Shown here one piece after another: positions 1 to 6,428 of a stretch of DNA of 9,591 nt (within the stretch, counting starts at the first letter, position 1; every line of letters begins with the position of its first letter). The notes beneath the pieces were generated by a model. The model saw only the letters and a list, made by a program, of their open reading frames with translations, was not told where the DNA came from and ran no database searches. Origin of the DNA: Quisquiliibacterium sp. (GTDB lineage: Bacteria; Pseudomonadota; Gammaproteobacteria; Burkholderiales; Burkholderiaceae_E); assembly GCA_030830765.1 (NCBI GenBank), contig JAURMJ010000023.1, positions 1-9,591 of the forward strand, given 5' to 3'. The translations under genes were made by a program, and so were the position numbers.

Positions 1-1
1 C

Positions 2-598
2 TATCTGGCCCAGGGCATCAATGTCGCGCTGATCGACTACGATCTGGCCCCGGCGGTCAGTATCGATACGATTGTGCTGCAAACGCTGCGTGCACTTGAA
101 TGGCTCTGGCGCGCGGCCGATGAGCAGGGTTTCGATGCGTCCCGCATCCATGTTGCCGGCCACTCAGCCGGCGGCCATCTGGTGGCCATGGCCATGAGTG
201 CGCTGTGGCCGCGCTGGGATCCGGATTTGCCAGCCGACCTGATTAAGGGGGGGATCGCGATCAGCGGCATCTACGATCTGGAGCCACTCGTTCAAGCAAG
301 CTTCGTCAACCAGGACCTCAAACTGGACAACAAGAGCGCGTTCCGCCTGAGCCCAGCCTGGATGCCCCCGGCAACCCAAGCCCCGCTGATCACCTGTGTA
401 GGCGGCGATGAGAGCAGCGAATTCCTGCGTCAGACCAGATTGCTGGCAGCGCGCCGCAAACCTGTCCTGCGCGCGGATGTGCCAGCCCCCGGGCGCAACC
501 ATTTCACGGTCTTGGACGCGCTTGCCGATCCAGGACATGCCCTGTTCCGTCAAACCGTTGCCCTGTGCCGAGGCAAGCTTGTCGCAAATGACCCATGA
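2..598 (+). CDS. Alpha/beta hydrolase (esterase / kynurenine-formamidase-like), 5' truncated
   Basis: The frame is open from the window edge, so the true start lies upstream; 198 residues are visible. The fragment has the hallmarks of an alpha/beta hydrolase of the hormone-sensitive-lipase / arylformamidase type. A YDLAP segment (residues 13-17 of the fragment) is followed by the nucleophile elbow GHSAGGH with Ser55. GGDES supplies the probable acid (Asp136), and NHF the probable base (His167). The order and spacing of Ser, Asp and His fit a complete catalytic triad. What is known of the family is hydrolysis of carboxylic esters or amides, such as N-formylkynurenine. The exact substrate cannot be read here and no kynurenine genes are visible. 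No signal peptide can be assessed because the N-terminus is missing. Its stop overlaps the start of the downstream kinase (ATGA), which suggests one transcript and coupled translation. The fold assignment is secure; the specific enzyme is not. Confidence 0.85.
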   Translation, partial: YLAQGINVALIDYDLAPAVSIDTIVLQTLRALEWLWRAADEQGFDASRIHVAGHSAGGHLVAMAMSALWPRWDPDLPADLIKGGIAISGIYDLEPLVQASFVNQDLKLDNKSAFRLSPAWMPPATQAPLITCVGGDESSEFLRQTRLLAARRKPVLRADVPAPGRNHFTVLDALADPGHALFRQTVALCRGKLVANDP

Positions 599-3150
599 GT
601 GAACGGCGCCTGATGACTCCTGATGATTCAAGCCGGCCCGATGCGGGCACGGAGGCTTTCGCAGCACAAAACAAACAACCGATGCTTGCCTGGCTTGCCC
701 GCCGTGGCCTCTGGATTGTCGGTGTACTGCTCATTGCCGCCGGACTGAGCACCGCCTATTACGTCCGGAATGCTCTTGAAGCGGCGCACCAGGACACTCT
801 GCTTGAGAATGCCGACAACCTGGCCAGTTCGGTGATGTTCTTCCGGAATTTCTATTCGAAGAACATCCTGCCGCGGGCCAGGGATGCCGGCATGCAGATC
901 ACCTCGGATTACAAGAACACGCCGCACGCCCTGCCTCTGCCGGCAACCTTCACGCTGGATTTCGGCGATTTCCTGGCCGACATGGGGGCTAATGCCACGA
1001 TCGCCCTGTTCAGTGACTATCCGTTCGCAAATCGCGTCGACCGTAAGCTTGATGCTTTTCAAGTCGAGGCGCTGGCGCATCTGCGAAAAGATCCGGACAC
1101 GCCATTCTTTCGGATTGAAACCATTGGGGGTCGGCAGACGCTGCGCTACGTTGCACCGGATCGAATGCAACCCTCCTGCGTCGGCTGCCACAACACGACT
1201 GACGGCTCACCGAAGCGCGATTGGAAGGTTGGAGATGTACGCGGCGCGCTGGAAGTACGGCAGCCAGTCGGATTGTCAAGTGTCCAGAACGATGGTCCGC
1301 AGGCGCTGAAACACGCCCTCAGTTCATTGACCCTGATCAGTCTCGCACTGGGCTTGTTGATGCTTGGCGCGGTGGCGGGCCTGCGCAGTTATCTGAATCG
1401 CAACCTGGCCTTGGTCAAGTCTGAAAATGAGACCAATGTGCGTCTCAAAGCCGAGGCAGTACGCCGCAGCGAATCAGAACAGCTTGCCAGGTTCAACGAG
1501 ACGCGGCTGAAGCAGATCTTCAACTCGGTGCTCGAAGGCGTGATTGTCATCGACAGTCAGGGCGTGATCACAGAGATCAATGACGCAGCACTCAGCATGT
1601 TCGGCTATTCACGGGCCACGCTGATCGGAACCGATGTCAACGTCCTGATGCCTGAAAAAGTCGGGGCCGCTCATGCCACCTATTTGGAGCGATACCAACA
1701 GGGAGGTAATCCCTGGATGCTCACGACACCGCGCCGCGTGATCGCCCGGCGACGAGATGGCTCGGAGTTCCCGATTCGCATTGCCGTCAGCGAAACCAAG
1801 ATGAGTCAGTCCAGGCTGTACACGGCAGTCATTCAGGACATTTCCGTCGCGGAGCAGACCGAACGCTCGCTGCTCAAAGCCAAGGAGGCGGCTGAAGCCG
1901 CCAATCAGCTCAAAAGCGAATTCCTGGCCAACATGAGCCATGAACTGCGCACGCCGCTCAATGCCATCCTGGGACATGCTCAGCTGATGAATGTCGGGCT
2001 GGACGCCCAGGATCAGTCGGCCGGTCTTGAACGCGAAGAGGTCAAGGAGCATTCGGATCAGATCATGCAATCCGGCTGGCACCTGCTGAGCTTGATCGAA
2101 GAGGTACTCGATCTGAGCAAGATCGAATCGGGGATCAGTGATATCGAATTGCAGACCGTCGATCTGCATGCAATCGTGCAGGCATGCCAGGTGCAGCAGC
2201 AGGTGCTGGCCGCCAAATCGGATGTCCAACTGCTGGACAGCGACTTTGTGCCCGGGACGGAACTGATCCGGGCTGATGCTCGGCGTATCCGGCAGGTGCT
2301 GATCAATCTGCTCAGCAACGCAATCAAGTACAACCGCCCGAAAGGCACCGTTCAGATTCTGGTCCGTCCAGCCGGCCCGAGGCGCGTGGCCATCGAGGTC
2401 CGCGACACCGGCCGTGGGATGACGGGCGAACAACTCAGCCAACTGTTCCGACCCTTTGTGCGTTTCGTGCAGACAGGCGAAGTCATCGAGGGGTCTGGCA
2501 TCGGTCTGGCCTTATCGCGACGACTGATTGAACAGATGAATGGCACGCTGACAGTCCGCAGCGAGCCACACGTTGGCAGCAGTTTTGTGGTCGAGATGGA
2601 CGCAGCGCCGACCGACCAGTTGTCGGATCAAGACGCACTGAGCGTCGAGACAACGCCAAGGGCTCAAAGTACCTCAGTCGCGGCAGACGACGCCACTTCA
2701 CTGGCGTCCGAACTCGATTCGGGAGCTGCGCAGGCCTCCCCTCAGGAATTGGAGGGTTCGCGGGTCGCCGATGATGATCGCCCCCCATTGCGGGTGCTCT
2801 ACATTGAAGACACCCCTGCAAACTATGAAGTCGTTCGCCTGTTCCTGGAGATGCGAGGCGGTTTTGTGATCCAGAACGCCGCCGATGGCGAGACGGGTCT
2901 GCGTGTGGCCAGTGAAACCCAGCCTGACCTGATCCTGCTGGATATGAGTCTGCCTGGCATGCAGGGGATGGAGGTCCGTCAGAAGCTTGCACAGTCGACT
3001 CAGACCGCCTCCATTCCGGTCATCGCGCTGTCCGCTGTAGCGACTCGGGAAGATATCGACCTTGCCTTGGAGGCCGGCTTCACTGACTACCTGACCAAGC
3101 CGGTGCGACTATCCAAACTGGGCCAGATTCTGGAGAAGTACAAGACGTAA
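595..3150 (+). CDS. Membrane hybrid histidine kinase: Tll0287-like haem-c domain, PAS, HisKA, HATPase, receiver
   Basis: This is an 851-residue signal-transducing kinase. A transmembrane helix (about 38-57) and a second (about 241-263) bracket a periplasmic Tll0287-like/DUF3365 domain. That domain contains CVGCH (Cys195, Cys198, His199), a c-type haem attachment motif, followed by the family's DWKVGDVRG segment. A PAS domain (about 303-420) follows, then a short helical linker. HisKA has phospho-acceptor His449 in MSHELRTP. The HATPase shows the N box (Asn571-Asn575), G1 (DTGRG, 604-608) and G2 (GSGIGL, 633-638). A variable linker (about 671-728) leads to a receiver (about 732-850) with acidic pair Glu738/Asp739, phospho-acceptor Asp783 and Lys835. 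All catalytic residues are present. ATG 595 is chosen because it overlaps the hydrolase stop; there is no strong ribosome site, and ATG 613 is an in-frame alternative. There is no HPt domain and no neighbouring response regulator. The ligand is inferred to be redox, gas or haem related. Confidence 0.93.
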   Translation: MSERRLMTPDDSSRPDAGTEAFAAQNKQPMLAWLARRGLWIVGVLLIAAGLSTAYYVRNALEAAHQDTLLENADNLASSVMFFRNFYSKNILPRARDAGMQITSDYKNTPHALPLPATFTLDFGDFLADMGANATIALFSDYPFANRVDRKLDAFQVEALAHLRKDPDTPFFRIETIGGRQTLRYVAPDRMQPSCVGCHNTTDGSPKRDWKVGDVRGALEVRQPVGLSSVQNDGPQALKHALSSLTLISLALGLLMLGAVAGLRSYLNRNLALVKSENETNVRLKAEAVRRSESEQLARFNETRLKQIFNSVLEGVIVIDSQGVITEINDAALSMFGYSRATLIGTDVNVLMPEKVGAAHATYLERYQQGGNPWMLTTPRRVIARRRDGSEFPIRIAVSETKMSQSRLYTAVIQDISVAEQTERSLLKAKEAAEAANQLKSEFLANMSHELRTPLNAILGHAQLMNVGLDAQDQSAGLEREEVKEHSDQIMQSGWHLLSLIEEVLDLSKIESGISDIELQTVDLHAIVQACQVQQQVLAAKSDVQLLDSDFVPGTELIRADARRIRQVLINLLSNAIKYNRPKGTVQILVRPAGPRRVAIEVRDTGRGMTGEQLSQLFRPFVRFVQTGEVIEGSGIGLALSRRLIEQMNGTLTVRSEPHVGSSFVVEMDAAPTDQLSDQDALSVETTPRAQSTSVAADDATSLASELDSGAAQASPQELEGSRVADDDRPPLRVLYIEDTPANYEVVRLFLEMRGGFVIQNAADGETGLRVASETQPDLILLDMSLPGMQGMEVRQKLAQSTQTASIPVIALSAVATREDIDLALEAGFTDYLTKPVRLSKLGQILEKYKT

Positions 3151-3155
3151 GCCAG

Positions 3156-3179
3156 GCAGGGCTGTCAGGACAGCCCTGC
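3156..3179. terminator. Hairpin between convergent kinase and dctM genes
   Basis: A perfect inverted repeat with 11-base arms (GCAGGGCTGTC and its complement) and a 2-base centre starts six bases after the kinase stop. It lies between two genes transcribed toward each other, the usual place for a shared terminator. Neither side has a run of T residues directly after the stem, so it is not a textbook intrinsic terminator. It may work in both directions with Rho, or simply protect the 3' ends of both messages. Confidence 0.55.
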
Positions 3180-3208
3180 GCATCGTTTGGCACGCGCCTG
3201 GGGCTGCG

Positions 3209-4501
3209 TCACAGGCCCAGTGTTTTGGGAAGCCATAACGTCAGCACGGGGAAGGCAATCAGCACCCCCATGCGCAACAGATCGGCCGCCACGAACGGCA
3301 GCACGCCCCGCCAGATGTCCGTGGTTCGCACATCGGGCAGGACACTGCTCAAGACAAAGATATTCATGCCAACCGGCGGTGTGATCATGCTGATCTCGGC
3401 CACGCAAACCACCAACACGCCAAACCAGATTGGGTCGAAACCCAGGTGCTGGATCAGCGGAAAAAAGATCGGCACGGTCAGCAGAATCATCGACAGCGTT
3501 TCCATCGCCGTCCCCAGCACCACATAGACCAGGCAAATCGCAACGATCACCAGGATCGGCGAGACGTTCAGCCCGACGACGAAATCGCGCAGATCGGTGG
3601 GCATCGTGGTGAAATTCAGGAAGTTCGCGAACAGACCTGCCCCGATGACAATCGTGAACAGCATGGCGGTGGTTCGACTCGATTCGACCAGCGTCTGAAC
3701 CAGTGCATGAAAGCTGAGCCGCCGCCGGGCAAGCGCGAACACAAAACCGCCCATTGCGCCCACCCCGGCTGCCTCAGTGGGGGTGAAGAACCCGCCGTAC
3801 ATGCCGCCCATCACCAACGCAAACAAGGCCAGCACCCCCCAGACCTGACGCAGCGCAACCAGCCTTCGGGACCACGGCGTACGCTCTCCCGGCGGGCCGT
3901 AATGAGGATGGCGCGCCGTGATGGCCATCGCAGCAAAGATGTAGAAGGCAGTCGCGATCAGACCGGGTACGATGCCCGCCGCAAATAAGGCACCAATACT
4001 CTGCTCGGTCTCGATCCCGTAGATGACCAGAATCACCGAAGGCGGGATCAGGATGCCAAGCGTGCCGCCTGCACAGATTGAGCCGGCGGCGAAGGAAGGC
4101 TCGTAATTGAATCGACGCATCTCGGGCATCGCCACTCGGGCCATGGTTGCGGTCGTCGCCACGGACGAACCGCAGATCGCACCAAAACCGGCGCACGCCA
4201 TGATGGTTGAGATTGACAGGCCACCCCGGCGATGGCCAATGAAGGCATAAGCGGCTTCATACAGTTCGCGCGACATACCTGCCCGCGTCACGAAATTGCC
4301 CATCAGTACAAACAGCGGCACAACCGACAACGTGTACTTGGCGATATCAACAATTTCGGAGGCGCTCGAGGAAAACGCGGCTGGCCAGGATTTCATCAGC
4401 CCCAGGCCGACGAAACCGACAAGCGCCATACTGAACGCGATCGGCACCCGCATCAGCATCAGCAAGAACATTGCGAAAAAACCGAGCATTGCTTCAAACA
4501 T
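3209..4501 (-). CDS. dctM: TRAP transporter large permease (DctM family)
   Basis: This 430-residue, very hydrophobic protein has the usual length of the TRAP large subunit, the membrane part that moves solute with sodium or another cation. It begins with hydrophobic helices around an RVPIAFS segment (18-24). The family core is clear: GFGAICGSSVATTATMARV (105-123), GGTLGILIPPS (145-155) and, in the second half, PTEAAGVGA (241-249) and ITPPVGMN (373-380). These match the two inverted structural repeats with hairpin loops known for DctM proteins. About a dozen membrane segments can be traced. The start ATG is preceded by AGAAG at about seven bases, a modest ribosome site. It lies 46 bases after dctQ and is the last gene of the dctP-dctQ-dctM unit. 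It ends about 30 bases from the hairpin shared with the convergent kinase. The family is certain; the transported compound cannot be told. Confidence 0.96.
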   Translation of the reverse strand: MFEAMLGFFAMFLLMLMRVPIAFSMALVGFVGLGLMKSWPAAFSSSASEIVDIAKYTLSVVPLFVLMGNFVTRAGMSRELYEAAYAFIGHRRGGLSISTIMACAGFGAICGSSVATTATMARVAMPEMRRFNYEPSFAAGSICAGGTLGILIPPSVILVIYGIETEQSIGALFAAGIVPGLIATAFYIFAAMAITARHPHYGPPGERTPWSRRLVALRQVWGVLALFALVMGGMYGGFFTPTEAAGVGAMGGFVFALARRRLSFHALVQTLVESSRTTAMLFTIVIGAGLFANFLNFTTMPTDLRDFVVGLNVSPILVIVAICLVYVVLGTAMETLSMILLTVPIFFPLIQHLGFDPIWFGVLVVCVAEISMITPPVGMNIFVLSSVLPDVRTTDIWRGVLPFVAADLLRMGVLIAFPVLTLWLPKTLGL

Positions 4502-4547
4502 GGAGGGGCTTCTCTCGACTATTCAGGTCCGACTGGAGCACCACGGC

Positions 4548-5018
4548 TCAGTGTGCCGCCGATTGCCCGGGCCGGCCGCGTGCCATCAGGATCAAATGGA
4601 TCAATGCAGTCAGAGCCAGCGCGACCGCCACCAGAAAATGAAACGGTGCAATCTCGATGGCAAGCTGAGAGGTGACATCCCCGAACTCAGCCGTACGTTG
4701 CGCGCGCTCGACAATCAGCCAGGACGCACCGAGCAGCATCAGGGCGCAGATCCCGTTTGAGAGCAGATGTTGAAGTCTGCGACCGGTCTGGCTCACTGCA
4801 CGATCGAGCAGATCGAAGATCACATGCTCGCCATAAAGCGACGTCAGCGGCAACGCAAAAAAGATCAGAACAAGCATCAGGAGTTCGGTCAGCTCAAGGC
4901 TGCCGGTCAATGACTCGTCGAAAAACTTACGCCCGATCACGTCGATGAAAGTCAGCAGCATCATCGCGAACAGTGCCGCTGCCGCCACGATGCTCAGAAA
5001 TTTTTCGATGCGCTTCAT
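4548..5018 (-). CDS. dctQ: TRAP transporter small permease (DctQ family)
   Basis: At 156 residues with four hydrophobic helices (about 8-26, 44-62, 87-103 and 124-146), this matches the small TRAP subunit in length and layout. The first helix ends in FIDVIGRKFF (24-33), a typical DctQ signature, and the second is preceded by SLELTELLM (40-48). DctQ packs against the large permease and supports docking of the binding protein. It sits between dctP and dctM, 116 bases after dctP and 46 bases before dctM, in the same orientation. The start ATG is preceded by a GGGAA-type ribosome site at about seven bases. It would be expressed below dctP if the hairpin at 5049-5078 stops part of the transcription. 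The assignment rests on motifs, size and gene order together. Confidence 0.94.
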   Translation of the reverse strand: MKRIEKFLSIVAAAALFAMMLLTFIDVIGRKFFDESLTGSLELTELLMLVLIFFALPLTSLYGEHVIFDLLDRAVSQTGRRLQHLLSNGICALMLLGASWLIVERAQRTAEFGDVTSQLAIEIAPFHFLVAVALALTALIHLILMARGRPGQSAAH

Positions 5019-5048
5019 TGGCCAGTTCCCGAGAAAACCTGAGCCGAC

Positions 5049-5078
5049 AAAAACGCTGGCCGGCTAGATGCCGGCCAG
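5049..5078 (-). terminator. Terminator-like hairpin inside the TRAP operon, between dctP and dctQ
   Basis: A perfect 9-base stem (CTGGCCGGC with its complement, 5056-5078) and a 5-base loop are followed on the minus strand, after two bases, by five T residues (5053-5049). The shape fits a leaky intrinsic terminator or a 3'-end stabiliser for the dctP message. Either role would give more binding protein than permease, a common need in TRAP systems. The plus strand has no T run after the stem. Confidence 0.6.
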
Positions 5079-5134
5079 TCTGGGAGAAAAAACCGCAGCG
5101 GACGCAATCGGGACCGATCACCTCCGCATCGCGT

Positions 5135-6142
5135 TTACTGCAGCTTGGCGACCTCCGCCCGGTACTCCTTGAGCACCTGTTCGGCATTCTTAAGGCCCTT
5201 GGCCTTGGCCGCAGCAATCCACTTCTTCTCAAGTGCAGACGTCTTGGACCCGACTTCTGCCACAAAGGCCTTGCTTGCCATGATGGACTGAACACCATTG
5301 GCCTGCATGAAGGCCTTGCCACGGCGATCAACGCGATCCCAGCCAAGACCGAAACTGCGCGCTGCAGCCTCACCGGAGAGTTTTTCAATCACCGCCTGAT
5401 CGGCCTTAGAAATCTTGTTCCAGGTCGCAGGATTCATGACGAACGCAAAGCTCGTGTTGTACAGGCCGCCAGGAAAATCGGTGCGATGACGAATCAGCTT
5501 CTCGAGCTTGAACGACTCGATCGATTCGGCCGGAAAGAACAGGCCGTCCATCACACCCGACGAAATCAATTCGTAGGACGCCGGGGCCGGCTTGAGCGTG
5601 ACATTGGCCCCCAGTGCCTTGCCAACCTCGTTGACCATGCCGCCACCGACCCGGAATTTGAGTCCCTGCATATCGGCGATGCTGTTGATCGGGCGCTTGG
5701 TGTTGAACACCATACCCGGACCGTGCGTGAACACGGCCAGAACCTTCAGACCGCGGTGCTCGTCGACCTTGGCAAGGTACTTCTCATGGATACGCTGGTA
5801 GGCCACCGAAGTTGCAACCGGGTTATCACCCCCGAACGGAAGCTCGGCCATCTGGGTCAGCAGGTAGCGACCCGGGGTGTAACCATGCACGTTGTAAGCG
5901 ACATCGGCCAGCCCGTCACGGACAGCGTCAAAGGTCCGTGGCGGAGGGACAACCGCCTTGGGCAGGATGTTGCATTTGACCCGATTCGACGTGGCTTTAG
6001 CCACATCGTCACACCATTTGGCCTGGGTCTGCGAAAGCGTGTGCGAAGGCGGCAACCAGCTCGAGACGGTCAAAGTGAGGTCGGCATGTGCGGTCAAGGC
6101 GAAGCTGGCCAGGATGCCAGCTGCGATCAGATGTTTCTTCAT
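5135..6142 (-). CDS. dctP: TRAP transporter periplasmic solute-binding protein (DctP family)
   Basis: This 335-residue secreted protein has a clear signal peptide (MKKHLIAAG..., cleavage probably after AHA at residue 20). The mature part starts with LTLTVSSWLPPSH and follows the DctP fold. GLADVAYNVHGYTPGRY (77-93) and the LPFGG loop (101-105) are typical. LKFRVGG (161-167) places the conserved carboxylate-binding arginine at Arg164. SSGVMDGLFFPAESIES (194-210) lines the second lobe. In the family this arginine forms a salt bridge with an organic acid, so the ligand is probably a carboxylate; which one is not readable. Cys44 and Cys57 are the only cysteines in the mature protein and could form a disulfide. 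GGGGAG six bases before the ATG is a strong ribosome site and supports this start. It is the first gene of dctP-dctQ-dctM, with a probable promoter just upstream. Confidence 0.95.
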   Translation of the reverse strand: MKKHLIAAGILASFALTAHADLTLTVSSWLPPSHTLSQTQAKWCDDVAKATSNRVKCNILPKAVVPPPRTFDAVRDGLADVAYNVHGYTPGRYLLTQMAELPFGGDNPVATSVAYQRIHEKYLAKVDEHRGLKVLAVFTHGPGMVFNTKRPINSIADMQGLKFRVGGGMVNEVGKALGANVTLKPAPASYELISSGVMDGLFFPAESIESFKLEKLIRHRTDFPGGLYNTSFAFVMNPATWNKISKADQAVIEKLSGEAAARSFGLGWDRVDRRGKAFMQANGVQSIMASKAFVAEVGSKTSALEKKWIAAAKAKGLKNAEQVLKEYRAEVAKLQ

Positions 6143-6178
6143 TCAGGTCTCCCCAGGCTTTTTTAGACTAACCGTTGG

Positions 6179-6207
6179 AGTATATCCGCGCCTGCGGATG
6201 CCGGAAA
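6179..6207 (-). promoter_or_regulatory. Probable sigma-70 promoter of dctPQM
   Basis: On the minus strand, TATACT (6184-6179) is a five-of-six match to the -10 box and lies about 37 bases before the dctP start. At a 17-base spacing the -35 position reads TTTCCG (6207-6202), only a weak match, so an activator may be needed. Transcription would start near 6172 and give a leader of about 30 bases. The -35 box overlaps the end of the T tract of the preceding terminator. Confidence 0.45.
6184..6199. promoter_or_regulatory. Palindrome in the dctP promoter spacer, possible operator
   Basis: ATCCGC and GCGGAT form a perfect inverted repeat with 6-base arms and a 4-base centre. It fills most of the space between the -10 box and the weak -35 position of dctP. 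A regulator bound here would block RNA polymerase. No regulator gene is adjacent, so the role is inference. Confidence 0.3.
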
Positions 6208-6234
6208 AGAAAAAGGCGCACATTGCTGTGCGCC
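6205..6234 (-). terminator. Intrinsic terminator on the minus strand, upstream of dctP
   Basis: A perfect 8-base stem (GGCGCACA / TGTGCGCC, 6215-6234) with a 4-base loop is followed directly on the minus strand by TTTTTCTTTT (6214-6205). This is a textbook Rho-independent terminator. It would end transcripts coming from lptFG, or from a start within 6235-6428, and so insulate dctPQM from them. Confidence 0.8.
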
Positions 6235-6308
6235 CCAAATGGCAGCTTAGCTGCCTCTCCTCCTCCTCCTCAATATTCGGCTTCGAACTGCAAGCCGAAC
6301 ATCAAGAC
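6205..6308 (-). ncRNA. Candidate small RNA or structured lptFG 3' UTR
   Basis: Read on the minus strand, this stretch holds three hairpins in a row: 6299-6276 (8-base stem, 8-base loop), 6255-6241 (6-base stem, 3-base loop) and the terminator stem 6234-6215 with its T tract. Between the first two lies a purine tract with four GGA repeats (6269-6258). A possible promoter precedes it: TTGGAC (6344-6339), 18 bases, TAGCAT (6320-6315). That would give an RNA of about 100 nt ending at the terminator. The promoter boxes match consensus only in three and four of six positions, so processing from the lptFG message is equally possible. Exposed GGA repeats suggest binding to CsrA/RsmA-type proteins or to the ribosomal anti-Shine-Dalgarno, which is inference. 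No known RNA family is recognised. Confidence 0.35.
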
Positions 6309-6334
6309 GGGCTGATGCTAGCCAAACAAATTGC

Positions 6335-6398
6335 CTTCGTCCAACCTTTTTTTCGAAAACCCTGAATTTCTTACGTTACGAAAACCCACTTCGTCCAA
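6335..6398. repeat. Pair of short direct repeats downstream of lptG
   Basis: CTTCGTCCAA occurs at 6335-6344 and 6389-6398, and CGAAAACCC at 6354-6362 and 6379-6387. The tract is AT-richer than its surroundings and contains no gene. One repeat copy overlaps the proposed -35 box of the small RNA candidate. The copies are short and could be chance or the remains of a local duplication. Confidence 0.4.
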
Positions 6399-6428
6399 TG
6401 AAATAATTTCCGCGAATCTGTCGCGTTT

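Noticed and set aside
1609..2442. A 277-codon open frame on the minus strand inside the kinase
   Set aside because: It is antisense to the PAS and kinase core, whose motifs are all intact; the antisense product shows no family features.
4973..6166. A 397-codon open frame on the plus strand opposite dctP
   Set aside because: It lies antisense to a clear TRAP binding protein, has basic, low-information composition with no recognisable domain, and is the expected shadow of a GC-rich gene.
6215..6299. The three inverted repeats as a CRISPR-like or mobile repeat array
   Set aside because: The three hairpins have unrelated sequences and spacing, so they are separate RNA structures, not copies of one repeat.
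6345..6359. Run of seven T residues on the plus strand as a terminator
   Set aside because: No GC-rich stem precedes it, and no plus-strand gene ends nearby; the adjoining TTTTCGAAAA palindrome is only AT-rich.
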